DNA from: Nitzschia sp. DOCU1
Taxonomy: Eukaryota; Bacillariophyta; Bacillariophyceae; Bacillariales; Bacillariaceae
Assembly: GCA_951394045.1 (NCBI GenBank)
Contig: OX595985.1
Span: forward strand, 4,030,001 to 4,094,000
Length of the DNA stretch: 64,000 nucleotides
Reading direction: 5' to 3'
In this document: one piece after another, positions 36,706 to 47,006 of the stretch
Layout of the letters: each line of letters opens with the position of its first letter
Numbering within the stretch: position 1 is the first letter of the stretch
Notes under the pieces: generated by a model
Told to the model about the DNA's origin: nothing
Seen by the model: the letters and a program-made list of their open reading frames with translations, nothing else
The model's database searches: none
Made by a program: the position numbers and the translations under genes

Positions 36706-39700
36706 ATGAAAACATACTTTACAACTTATTTTACACGATGGCATCAGCTGTTGTGGTCCATCCTGCCGCCTCGTCCGGAACCATCGAGAGCTCGACGCTA
36801 CCGCTCTCGCATTCGGCGACCCTGTCCTGTCTCTTCCGCATGCTACCGACGGCCCACTGATATTCCGGTGCTCCCTGAGACTTATGCTACTGGTCAGCCG
36901 GTTGATTCTTCTGTGGCCCATGACACCCGTGCTCTCCTGAGCACCTTGATACATCATGATCATGTTGCCCTGCTCAGCCTGACTTCGGACGATGTTCCGG
37001 TCGTTCTTGATTCAGGTGCGACAATTGCAATCGGCATTGACAAGTCGGATTTTATCGGTGCCGTCTCCCCGTGTCCTATGGCCGAATTGAAGGGAATCGG
37101 TAGTGGCCTTGCAGTCAAAGGTATTGGAACGGTGAAATGGACTTTCCGGGATACTGACGGTGCCCTTTGCGACGTGCGCCTTCGGGCTCTCTATGTTCCT
37201 GATTGTCCAGTCCGTCTTCTGCCGCCTCAGCAACTTTCAACCGACCCAAACGGAAATGATTCGAATGGCGCATGGATCGGCTGTGGCGAGCATGCATTGG
37301 TGTTTTACAATGGCCACTGCCTACCGTTCTGCTATGACCAGGCATCAAACTTGCCCATCGGAAAGACGGTCCCTGGTGTTTCGCGTTTCCAGGCGTTCCT
37401 CGGCAGATTGTCGGTTTCCGATCCACCGTCTGCGGGCATTACGGACACTAACATGGAACCCCTTTTTGGTTCGACTCTGAGCGATGATCAGCGCCTCCTG
37501 CTGGACTTTCATCGTCGCTATGGTCATGTCGGCATGAGCCGGATCCAAGATTGGGCTCGAGCGGGCCTTTTCGGAATTCCAAAACGGGTTTCGCGATGCT
37601 CCATTCCCGTGTGTCCAGGCTGCCATTTTGGTGGAATGCATCGTCGCCCGCATTCCCACGAAATCAAAAGTAATTCGGTCCCCATCGAGGCCCCTGGTGA
37701 TTTTGTCGCTGCTGATCAGATGGAATCAGCATTGGGAGGAAGAATTCCTTTCACTCGTGGTCGCCCCTCCAATCGCCGCTATAAATGCAGCACCGTGTTC
37801 GTGGATGCCTTTTCCAAGTACGCCAAGTCGTGCCTCCAAGAATCGACCGCTGCCGAGCCAACGGTGGCTAGCAAGCATGCCTTCGAGGCTGATTGTCGCC
37901 GTCACGATGTCCATGTTCGGCACTACCGTGCGGACAATGGTGCATTCGCTACCCAGAAATTTCGGGCAGCCGTTGCTTCGGCCGGCCAATCCATGTCCTT
38001 CAGTGGTGTTGGGGCCCACTTCCAGAATGGCCTTGCTGAGCGATACATTGGCGTTTTCACCAGGACGGCTCGCATTTTATTGCTTGAGGCCATGTCGCGG
38101 TTTCCGGGCGTGATCGACGAATCGTTTTGGAGTTTTGCATTTCAACATGCAGTACTGCTCCATAATCACACTCCTCGGTCTCGCTCTTCCGGCCCTGGTT
38201 TTGAAACCCCCTTTGAATCCTTCGCAATGACAGACAGCCCCTACGATGTTCCGTGTCTTCACCCGTTTGGCTGCCCTGTTTTTGTTTTGGACCCAGCCTT
38301 GGCTGATGGCCAACCAATCAGAAAATGGCGTGAGCGATGCTATCAGGGGATTTACGTCGGCCATTCCCCTGAGCATGCTTCGAATGTACCCTTGATCTAC
38401 AATCCTAGGACCGAGTTGGTGAGTCCAGCATATCACGTCGTCTTTGACGATGACTTCCACTCTGCCACAATGCTGGCGAAGAATGAAAATCCCGCAGCCA
38501 TTATTGACGCCATACAGCGGTTGATTGTTGCCCCCGAAAACCAGTGGAAACACAAGGATCAATTCTCGGTTTATCCCGATGAGCTAATTGATCGTCGGTA
38601 CCTTGATCACGCTGCCAGTGCTACGAGGGAGTTGTTGTTGGAGCAACATCGTCACGCTGCTGCTGCTCTTGCTTCGGCTAAAAGGCATTTAGACGCAGCT
38701 TTCGCTCCACCCTCCAAGCGTTCCCGCACTGATGTCGGCTCGTTTACACCTGTTTTGGCTCCCGAGGGAGTTTCAGACGGCGCCGTACCGTCGCCACCTC
38801 TCGGGCCCGACCAGATTCTAGCGCTGATCCGGTCTTTGGGCTATTCGCTGCCGCCAGGTGTGGCCTTCGTGGCCACCAGCACTGCTCCCCTGCAGTCATC
38901 TGTCCCCTCTTCTTTTTCCACAGGTACTTCGGCTGTCATCCCTCCGCATGATCCGGCTGCTCTGCGTCCAGATGATTGGCCTGGCATTGCTCAAGCCGCT
39001 CTGGACTGCATGCCCATTGATCACACGTTGAACCTTGACAGCCTCCATGCCTGCATTGTGAGCTCGAACCCTGATATCCTGACTCAAGGTGAAATGTTCC
39101 GGGCCACGGACTGTGCTGATTTCCTGCGTTCTCAAGTTGATGAAATTACCACGCTCGAAACAGAAAACGTCTGGCGTGTAATTCCTCGCACTGAGCTTCC
39201 ACCTACAGCCAGACCTCTACATGCAGTCTGGTCTTATCGCCGCAAGCGCCGTCCGGACGGCAGCCTCTTGAAGTACAAAAGTCGGATCTGTGCTGATGGC
39301 AGCATGCAGGAACAACATCGTGACTTCACGGAAACCTACGCTCCAGTTGTCCAATGGAGCACCGTTCGTCTTGTTCTCGTGTACGCCTCCCTACTCGGCC
39401 TGGTGAATTGTCAGGTGGATTTTGCTCAAGCATTCACTCAAGCTGATATTGACACGGACGTGTTCCTTGCCGTTCCGCAAGGTTGGTTCTACGACCCCTC
39501 TGCTGACCGTCTCATCCAGCATTCAGATCCCAGACATCGCAATCGTGAACATTGCTTGCACCTTGTCAAGAACCTCTATGGGACGAGGCAAGGAGCTCGC
39601 AACTGGTTTTTATTTCTCCGGGATGTTCTGCTGTCTCCCAAATTCGGTTTCAAGCAATCGCGCGTTGATCCATGCCTTTTTATTCGGGAAGACTGCCTTC

Positions 39701-40767
39701 TGACTCTGTACACAGATGATTGTTGTATGTTCGGAGCCTCCCAAAGGGTCCTTGATGATTTAAAATCTGCCCTCTCGGAACAATTCGTGCTCCGTGATGA
39801 AGGCTGCGTTGAGGATTTTCTTGGCGTTCGTATTCGCCCTGCTCCGGAGCACGGTCCTTTCGCTTTCGAAATGACCCAAACGGGGCTCATCGATCAAATC
39901 CTTGCCGATGTCGGCCTTTCTGCGGAAAATGACGAATCAGGTGCACGCTCTGTTAGCATGAGCAACAAGAAATTTGTCCCAGCCACTGATCATTTGCGTA
40001 CCAATTCCGATGCAGCACCGTTTGATGCCCCATGGTCCTATCGCTCCGTCATTGGCAAGCTCAACTTTCTTGCTGCCAATACTCGCCCTGACATTTCCTA
40101 CGCAGTCCATTCAGCCGCCCGCTTCTGCAATCAGCCGAACAAGGACTGCCAGCTGTACATCAAATACCTGTGTCGATACCTGCTTGGCACTCGCTCCAAA
40201 GGCTTGCTTTTCCTCCCAAACATGCAGCACCAACTCACCGCTCATGCCGATGCTGATTTTTGCGGCCTATTCTCTGCAAAGACCAGTCATCTCAGGGAGG
40301 CAGCACTGTCCAGAAGCGGGTTTATTGTTGCCTATGCTGGCTGTCCCATCCTTTGGAAGAGCGCCCTCCAAACAATCGTGGCACTGAGCACTTGTGAAGC
40401 GGAGTATGTTGCATTGTCGGATTGTGTGCGGTCCCTGCTCCCTCTTCGGCAAATCCTTGATGAACTGCAGGCTTTCCAAAGCCACCCGGGCTGTGGTTCC
40501 GCCGGCATGACCATCGAAAATAAGCAGCTTGCCTCCATCATTTTCGAAGATAACGTCGGTGCCTTGGAGATTGCCAGCAAGGAAGCACAGTATCGGCCTC
40601 GGACCAAGCACATTGCCATCCGATACCACCACTTCCGAGACCACGTGGCTGATGGCAGCCTCATCATCAAGAAGATTGATACGAAGGAACAAATCGCCGA
40701 TATATTCACCAAGCCCCTGCCCCGTGTGACCTTCGAGCATCTTCGGCAAAAATTGTGTGGTTGGTAA
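36706..40767 (+). CDS. element F Pol (protease, integrase, reverse transcriptase, RNase H)
   Basis: 1,353 residues, no interruptions. Protease with canonical VVLDSGATIAIG; pre-integrase HRRYGHVG ... CPGC; integrase core with FVDAFSKYA, HYRADNGAF and FQNGLAERYIG (D, D, E); reverse transcriptase with CQVDFAQAFTQAD and LTLYTDDCCMFG (YTDD); RNase H with AHADADFCGLF, LSTCEAEYVAL and IFEDNVGALEIA; ends IADIFTKPLP...CGW. It lies in the Gag frame with only one stop between. It should be competent for transposition if expressed. Confidence 0.92.
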   Translation: MKTYFTTYFTRWHQLLWSILPPRPEPSRARRYRSRIRRPCPVSSACYRRPTDIPVLPETYATGQPVDSSVAHDTRALLSTLIHHDHVALLSLTSDDVPVVLDSGATIAIGIDKSDFIGAVSPCPMAELKGIGSGLAVKGIGTVKWTFRDTDGALCDVRLRALYVPDCPVRLLPPQQLSTDPNGNDSNGAWIGCGEHALVFYNGHCLPFCYDQASNLPIGKTVPGVSRFQAFLGRLSVSDPPSAGITDTNMEPLFGSTLSDDQRLLLDFHRRYGHVGMSRIQDWARAGLFGIPKRVSRCSIPVCPGCHFGGMHRRPHSHEIKSNSVPIEAPGDFVAADQMESALGGRIPFTRGRPSNRRYKCSTVFVDAFSKYAKSCLQESTAAEPTVASKHAFEADCRRHDVHVRHYRADNGAFATQKFRAAVASAGQSMSFSGVGAHFQNGLAERYIGVFTRTARILLLEAMSRFPGVIDESFWSFAFQHAVLLHNHTPRSRSSGPGFETPFESFAMTDSPYDVPCLHPFGCPVFVLDPALADGQPIRKWRERCYQGIYVGHSPEHASNVPLIYNPRTELVSPAYHVVFDDDFHSATMLAKNENPAAIIDAIQRLIVAPENQWKHKDQFSVYPDELIDRRYLDHAASATRELLLEQHRHAAAALASAKRHLDAAFAPPSKRSRTDVGSFTPVLAPEGVSDGAVPSPPLGPDQILALIRSLGYSLPPGVAFVATSTAPLQSSVPSSFSTGTSAVIPPHDPAALRPDDWPGIAQAALDCMPIDHTLNLDSLHACIVSSNPDILTQGEMFRATDCADFLRSQVDEITTLETENVWRVIPRTELPPTARPLHAVWSYRRKRRPDGSLLKYKSRICADGSMQEQHRDFTETYAPVVQWSTVRLVLVYASLLGLVNCQVDFAQAFTQADIDTDVFLAVPQGWFYDPSADRLIQHSDPRHRNREHCLHLVKNLYGTRQGARNWFLFLRDVLLSPKFGFKQSRVDPCLFIREDCLLTLYTDDCCMFGASQRVLDDLKSALSEQFVLRDEGCVEDFLGVRIRPAPEHGPFAFEMTQTGLIDQILADVGLSAENDESGARSVSMSNKKFVPATDHLRTNSDAAPFDAPWSYRSVIGKLNFLAANTRPDISYAVHSAARFCNQPNKDCQLYIKYLCRYLLGTRSKGLLFLPNMQHQLTAHADADFCGLFSAKTSHLREAALSRSGFIVAYAGCPILWKSALQTIVALSTCEAEYVALSDCVRSLLPLRQILDELQAFQSHPGCGSAGMTIENKQLASIIFEDNVGALEIASKEAQYRPRTKHIAIRYHHFRDHVADGSLIIKKIDTKEQIADIFTKPLPRVTFEHLRQKLCGW

Positions 40768-40940
40768 TTCCTTTCTGCTCGGCAATAAAAGTCCGGTCTT
40801 CTGTCTGTTTGTTTCTGCCTTCTCTCTCGTGTGTCGCTCGCTCGGAGCACGAGGGAGAGCCGCAGTGCTTGAGTCCAGTTAGTCATTATGCTCCTTCTCT
40901 ACTCGTCACTCGTTCGACTTTACCCTCGATCACGAGGGAG

Positions 40941-41064
40941 TGTCACCTGTCTGTCTGCCTGTCCGCTGAATGATCTCGGATGACGTCGCCCTTCCTCCGT
41001 CACCAATGACGGATAGCGAGTAGAGCATAAGGCACGATAGACTCACTTTTTCTCTAGCACTACA
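40941..41064 (+). repeat. element F 3' LTR
   Basis: 124 bp, see the 5' copy; followed by GAGGG and the helicase coding sequence. Confidence 0.93.
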
Positions 41065-44000
41065 GAGGGTGCTAATGGTATCATCGCGCGTGTTGAGGAA
41101 AACGTTGTATTGGGCAATAATGTTATCAAGGGTTTCCTTGTTTTGCTCAGCAGTGTTCATCCATGTGAGGATGTTCTTTTCTTGTTCTTTGGTATATGTC
41201 ACTTTCCTGTCATTCCCGTCAAGATATGAGGTCCAGGCGTCTCTCTTGTAGACGCGAAGAAACCTTGTCCCGTTTTGTTGGTGTATCATGTCTCTAACCC
41301 TTTCTTTTGACATGTTGCTCCCGGTGAAATAAATTGCTGATGATTGTGGGTCATCATTTGTACCAATTGTTGTACCTCGCGAGCAAGCTGAGTAGAACAA
41401 CCCTGGGCTGTGGCCTTCGAAATGTAGAGTGCCAGGGTCAATTATGATCGATGGGGCTTTGAATTTGCGATCAGGTTGATCAGGACCAACTGTAGTTCCT
41501 TGGAAGGTATGAATTGTCTGACCATATGCGAGTCGTAGCGGTATTTGTGTTCGTGTGCAGCACATTCTCTGGCAAGAAACTGTTATGGGTGCTATAGGAA
41601 CGTACGTCGGATGATCTGGAATGAGGGGGGGGCCTGTGTAGCTTGGGAAGTCAACCAAGACGTATTTTGGGAGATGTTTTGTGTTTGGTGATTCACCTTG
41701 GTTGAACACCATATCGATGACAGTCCCTGGGGTATTGTTGTACAAACCCCATTCTGTCTTGAGGTTCCGACCTGTGAGACAGACCCAGGATTTTCTTGCC
41801 AGTAGTGTAATCTTTGGAAGTTGATGGTCTTTGAAATGACTTTTATACCTCCCTATGTCCTGAGATCGTATTTTTGCTACTGGATTTTGCGATGAAGTGT
41901 CAATGTACAGTTGTTTCAAATTGTGTGCTCGCATTGGTTCGGTGTTGGCAAATATGTGGATTGATTTCGATCGAATATGTTGTCGGTCAGTGTTTGAGAA
42001 TCTGCCATTATCAAGATGAAGGTCCATCAGCCTAGAAGCGGACGCATCTGACATCATTCCATTGTATGCTTCTTCTAGTATTTGACGGTAGGTGCCCTCG
42101 TTGTCCTGTTGCCGATGATTCCTTGTTAGTGTTCTGACTTCTTTCCCCATCTGTTTGAATGTCTGCAATCCTTTATAGCACTGGGGGGATACGTCTGCCA
42201 ATTCTGTCACAAAGCAATCAAATGCTCCTTTCCCTACAGATCCCAGTTGACCATCGTCTCCTATGAACAATGCTGCGGGTATATTGCCAAGCCCTTCTTT
42301 GGCATCAGCGTTTTTCCCGTTATGCGCCGTTTGTTCGATATAGCTTGCTGTAGTCCCAATGTCTTCAGCCGCCGCCATGCTTCTTTCATCCAGAATTAAT
42401 AGCACAAGACGCTGGTTTTCTTTGAGCATCATGTTCATCTTTCGAGGGCTAAGGGCAAGAGGATTTTGTCCCACTGAAAGATGGAAACGGTTATGAATGG
42501 TTTTACCTCCGGCATTGTTAGCCGCACAACCGGAAGGACATACAACAGTCACACAGTCATCTGTCCCAAAGAGTTCTTTGACAAGCGTAACAAGCGTGTT
42601 GATCAAGGTCGTTTTGCCCGTCCCTGCCCTCCCACGGATTGTGAGTCGCAAAGGCTTGTAGGCTTTCATACCTTCAGGGCTGTTGATCGACTCAACCCAT
42701 TCCCGGATATTGTCCATGACTTCCAATGCAATATCTCGTTGCACACCTTCAAGGTCCTCAAACTCGAATTTGCCACTTGGAGTGCAATGGTTCTTAGGCA
42801 AGTGTACCCTGCCGTCATCTTTAATTTCTGACATTTCTATTTGTATATTTAGCCAAACGGGAGCCTCGTCTTCATTGAAAGGAAGCTCTGTATGACGTTG
42901 TGACCAGTCATAGGAAACTCCAAAGTCGTAGTCGTAACCTCCCGTCTCTGGAGGCTTCATATTTGTAGGGACAACAGCATAGGCTTCAACAGCTTCCTTT
43001 GTGGTTGGGTCAATGTCAGGATTGTTGTCATCCTCATCGTAGGTGGTGTCTGTTGGCTCTGTTACCATGTTTTCTGCGTTGTATTTGTCTCTCTGATATG
43101 CCTGCTTTAAAGATTCCGGGCACTCCGCTGATAAAAGAAAATACCGCAGCCCTTTTTTGAAATTTGACTTTTGAAGTGGTTCGTTCTTTGACCATGGTTT
43201 GTGTATCATTAATAGCATACGGGCAGTGTATTCAGAGTAAGGGTAAACTGATGTTCCTTTCCCCGGGAAATGGGGGATATATGTTTTCCAAACCGTCTCT
43301 GTCTTGAGTTTTCTCCGTGCATGGTTCTGCATGTACCACGCAAGAAGAGACTTTCGAGGGTGCTGTCAAATGGAATTCATTTTTGTAGAAGAAAATTAGG
43401 TGACATTCGCAAAAATTGTTCTATCCCGACCTTTTGCAGATTCTGCAAAAGGTCGATATGTCGACCTTACCTCAAGGGGGCGCTCATTGTACAATTTGAG
43501 AAATCTGTTAGTGCCCTTCATGCCAGTATTGTCCAGCCTTGTGTATCCTGAAAGGCTTATTCTTTGGAAATGTTCACTACAGATCCACAATTCGAGCCCT
43601 GCGAGTTGCACCATGCATTCCTGTTTGGAAATCAGCTTTTCCCCAAGATATCTATTTAGGAGTTTTTGTGCAAGTGAAAACAATTCATCTTGGCACCCAG
43701 TGACCTCTTCCGCTGCCAAAATTAGGGCTCGCATAGATGATTTTTCCTCTTCTAGAGTTTCTTGTCCTTTCGAGGCATACGATACAATGTAGTTTGTAAC
43801 TGTCGCGATATCTTTGGGGTCAGGATTTTGAGGGTCACTTTCATACAACAAAATTTTCACGTCACAATTGGCCCTCCACCCATGGAGTAGCGCCATTGAG
43901 GAAGGAATGATGTTCCTTCGAGGCTTTGGAACACGCCGTGCAAATTCAAGCTTCTTATGTCGCCCTTGACCTTGATTTATAATACAGGCATTGTTGTACT

Positions 44001-45272
44001 TAGGGAACCCCGGGGTATCGCAATGCCCGGGTGTTTTCTCAATGCCACATCCTGTGCGACAGATCCTTCGTTTTTTGCTTTCCTTTGTTTCCCCCTTGAT
44101 GCTGGTAAATGTTGTGAGAATCTTGTTGGTTCAGGTAGTCCTTATGAATGCCAGGTTACTTACAAATACTTTCGTTTTCGCATACAATTGTTGGTGCACA
44201 CATGATTCTGCGTGGTGAGTTGAAAATTTATGCCGTCTTCTCTCAGGGAAGAATGCCGTACATCTCCAAGTTTAATGCTAGCAGGGTGGTTGTCCTTTGA
44301 TGGCATCTCGTGACATGAAAGGTCAAAATCTTTTGGCAGATTAGCTGTCATTGCAAGCTCTTCCTCAGCCCATTTTTGGTAGATCGCAGCCCTTTCATAT
44401 TCTAAATCTTTGAGAATATCACGCTTGATAGCGTCCTGCATGGTGGCATAAGCTTCCTTTTGCATCTCGAGATTATCGCATATGAGAAGACAATGTGCAT
44501 GTATCTGCCCCCTCCCTGGTGCAAATTCGAATCTTAGCCAATAATGCTTTACTTTGAAGACATTCTTTCCCACAGTATCAAACCAATTTTTGACACGAGT
44601 CTGGAAAAATTCTTGTATGACCAGAGTGTAATCATGTAGGAGTGATGGTGGAATCTTTCCAGGTTCCCCATTGCTCTGTTGTTGATCCTTTGCCAGGCCA
44701 GGATTGTTTTCAAAAGAACAGCGTTCCTGGAGAAGACGTTTAACGTCGGGCCAATAATGCTCTGCACAGCTTAGGGTCATAAACAATGATGGTGCTCCAT
44801 TTCCCATCAATACGTGGTATTGAATCCACGAATGTATCTCGTCCCTTCTTTGTCGCCAGTAAGCGCTGCTTCCCCGTACCGTGTTGCCAAAGTAGCAGAT
44901 CTTATCGATCCATGTTGTGTCTCCCTTCTTTATCAGATCTTGTAAATCTTCGATTGACTTAGGACTGTCATGACCCGCAAAATCTCGAATAAAGTATGAC
45001 CCCTGAGACATGTTGCGTCGTCTCTGAACAAAATTAAGGGCATAGAAACACCAAGACTTATCTTTGGCGAACCTTCCATCTTCATAAAAAAGCAGTTTCT
45101 TTGCCCAATCTTCGACCTTGATTCGTTTGGATTGGGGTAAATCGTCCCAATCTCCTACCCCCCCAGGAAACAGCCAAGGAAATCCCAAACACGACGATGC
45201 ACTTAGACTCTTCGTCCAAAATGACAAGGGAGATCTGCTGCCCACCCTCTTTGGAAGAAAGAAAATTATCAC
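41065..45272 (-). CDS. Helitron Rep-helicase, three exons seen, last codons cut off by element F
   Basis: Exons on the minus strand: 45272-44164, 44101-43471 and 43362-41065. The introns are 44102-44163 (GTAAGT..CAG) and 43363-43470 (GTAAGG..CAG), both in phase. Rep: Helitron-like N domain (FPWLFPGG, LLFYEDGRFAKDKSW), the HUH nickase site (GQIHAH, near 44500), a CRTGCGIEKTPGHC zinc motif, and the paired tyrosines NYIVSYASKG (near 43780). Helicase: Walker A GRAGTGKTT (near 42615), LDERSMA, GDDGQLGSVGKG, and the C-terminal YGQTIHTFQG block. No stop or frameshift was seen. There is no good ATG before the N domain, so a 5' exon is missing or truncated. The true C-terminus continues at 34639-34614 beyond F. 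Confidence 0.88.
43427..43455. repeat. hairpin repeat H3, inside a Rep-Hel intron
   Basis: Near-perfect 29-bp palindrome: 14-bp arms beginning cgaccttttgcag around a single central base. It lies in intron 43363-43470, 15 bp from the splice donor. Confidence 0.85.
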
Positions 45273-45291
45273 GCCTGCCTACCCAAGCACA

Positions 45292-46594
45292 ATGGAAGAC
45301 ACTCATGACCACAAATACTACAGGAATGACAACCCTGTCGTCCCAGACAGACTGTCAAACAAAGGCCAATTCCACCTTTACGTGGGCATCTGGTTTATAA
45401 AAGTATGTCTCATCAAGAAGACAACAAACGATGCCGTCCAAAACTTCTTTGGCAACCACAAGTTCACCCAACTCCGTCTTGCGAAGTGGATGCACGATGC
45501 CATTATACTCCCTGTCGAACACATAGTCAAGCACCTGGTGCAGCTCAAAACAAAGAATAAAGGTGACAAACGAAAGGAAAAACTCAAGAACCTTCTGCGT
45601 TGTACCGCTCTCGAGATTCACCTTCAAAATCTGTCCCAATTGGATCTTCCTCTCAAATACGTGGACGAAGAGATTGACGAAAAGGAAGAAGAAAGACTTA
45701 CGATCCGACAAAACATACTCAATTGTGAGGGAAACAAGGACATACGTCATCTACTTCGGCAACAACAGGATGCCGGCAGGACAGCGGGTACAGACAGTGA
45801 TGACCCATATCCAGCACCAACCCTGGCTGCGCTATGTGCGTTGTATATGATTTACATCCGCAAAACCATAACAGCTGATCCCTTTGCTGATGTCTACAGT
45901 TGGTTGGAACAATCTGCCGGAAACCTAAAGAAGGTACACATGGACAAATTCGAAGAACTTCTCCGCATAACCGATCTGACAAGAGTCTTCCGGGAACACA
46001 AGGTGCTTTCTTTCGTAGACTTTGTCAAAACAAAGATTACCCCAAACAACCTGCCGGCAGAGCCCATTATCCCCCACCGATGACATCTCGACCACATCAG
46101 ACGACAAACAAAGGGAAAACAACGAAGACCACGCAAACGATGAAGACGACCCAAACGATGGAGCATACTCAAACGATGGAGACGACGTAAACGAAGACAA
46201 CGAGGCTGATGACGCGCATGACACACCCGTCAGACCAACAAAGAAACGAAAGCCGAACGAAAGAACACCAACACCGCGCAAGGCCAGAGAACTCGACGTC
46301 GCCTCACGGACGGGACTTGATACGGTTATTGCCAGTCTCAATACAATTCTCAAAGTAAAGACGTCCAAGAACAAAGATATCAAGAGCGCAACAGTCGACC
46401 TCAAAGCCAACAAAGACCTTTGTCTTCGTTTCCTCAACAGAGCACACAACCTCGACATACAATACATCGGAGAACAATTTCTCATACAGGAAAACGTCCC
46501 CGGAACGCAAGCAGACCTCGCCGATGCACAGGATAACAACACCGGCAACGACAACGAAAACGACCAAGACAGCGACATCCACAACGACAATTGA
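45292..46594 (+). CDS. second Helitron gene, opposite strand to Rep-Hel, unknown function, frame break near 46075
   Basis: Runs head-to-head with Rep-Hel. The first frame, ATG 45292 to 46083 (263 residues), has a basic/hydrophobic start (GQFHLYVGIWFIKVCLIKK) and helical Lys/Glu-rich body. The second frame (46022-46594) holds an Asp/Asn-rich acidic stretch followed by a PTKKRK nuclear-localisation-like patch and a helical end. The two overlap around a run of five C (about 46071-46075), suggesting a one-base indel rather than two genes. The minus strand here gives nothing recognisable. No family recognised. It may be a captured host gene or a Helitron accessory protein. Confidence 0.5.
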
Positions 46595-47006
46595 CCACGA
46601 CCTTAATGACAGCACCTTACCTAACAGATAACATTCCCTTATTCATTTACCACACAATCCCGACCTTTTGCTTTTTCTGCAATAGGTCTGACTGCTCGTC
46701 TCTTCCATCGACATAGCTTCATTGGCAGAGCCACACATATGCAAAACAATACAACATCCATTGCCACGACAAACACAGACCTATTGGCAGAGCCACCCCA
46801 AATGCACCTATATGGTGTCGCAGACGTGTCTTCCCCATGTCGTGTGATCAGCAAGAATGATCAGCAATCAGTACGTACCCACTGCGGCATGAGGGGTCCC
46901 CCTATTTGCCGGAGGCACACCATACCCTCCTGCCTACCCCTCACGCCTGGCTCCGCGCGCTTGACGGGACCACCGCACCCAGGACCACCTACCTTAGCGC
47001 CACTTG
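46595..47006. other. right terminal non-coding region of the Helitron
   Basis: 412 bp without a convincing gene. Contains hairpin H4, a twice-repeated ggcagagccac motif (about 46724 and 46788), and a GC-rich last 100 bp. This is the 5' terminal side relative to Rep-Hel. Confidence 0.5.
46661..46689. repeat. hairpin repeat H4, near the right end of the Helitron
   Basis: Arms cgaccttttgc and gcaataggtct around tttttct; imperfect copy of the same family. Confidence 0.65.

Larger units (their letters stand above)
34640..41064 (+). mobile_element. element F: apparently intact copia retrotransposon in the Helitron helicase
   Basis: 6,425 bp, with LTRs of only 124 bp (34640-34763 and 40941-41064), which differ by two adjacent bases. 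GAGGG duplication at 34635-34639 and 41065-41069. Polypurine tract cgagggag before the 3' LTR. Gag and Pol are each uninterrupted. Innermost and therefore youngest insertion of its branch. Confidence 0.95.
34051..47006 (-). mobile_element. Helitron (Rep-helicase rolling-circle transposon) nested in D, carrying F
   Basis: Recognised by the spliced HUH/Y2 Rep and PIF1-type helicase gene on the minus strand. The host integrase frame of D resumes exactly (TCA at 34048-34050, TTC at 47007), so there is no target-site duplication. The empty site reads ...actca|ttcg..., consistent with A|T (Helitron) or T|T (Helentron/Helitron2) insertion; one base of uncertainty remains at each end. About 6.5 kb without F. 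The ends (tggagccgcag... and ...gcgccacttg) do not show the textbook TC...CTRR, favouring a divergent subfamily. Confidence 0.85.

Noticed and set aside
40930..41064. C-terminal ~44 residues of the open helicase frame
   Set aside because: They are antisense of the element F LTR; the real helicase end lies at 34614-34639 beyond F.
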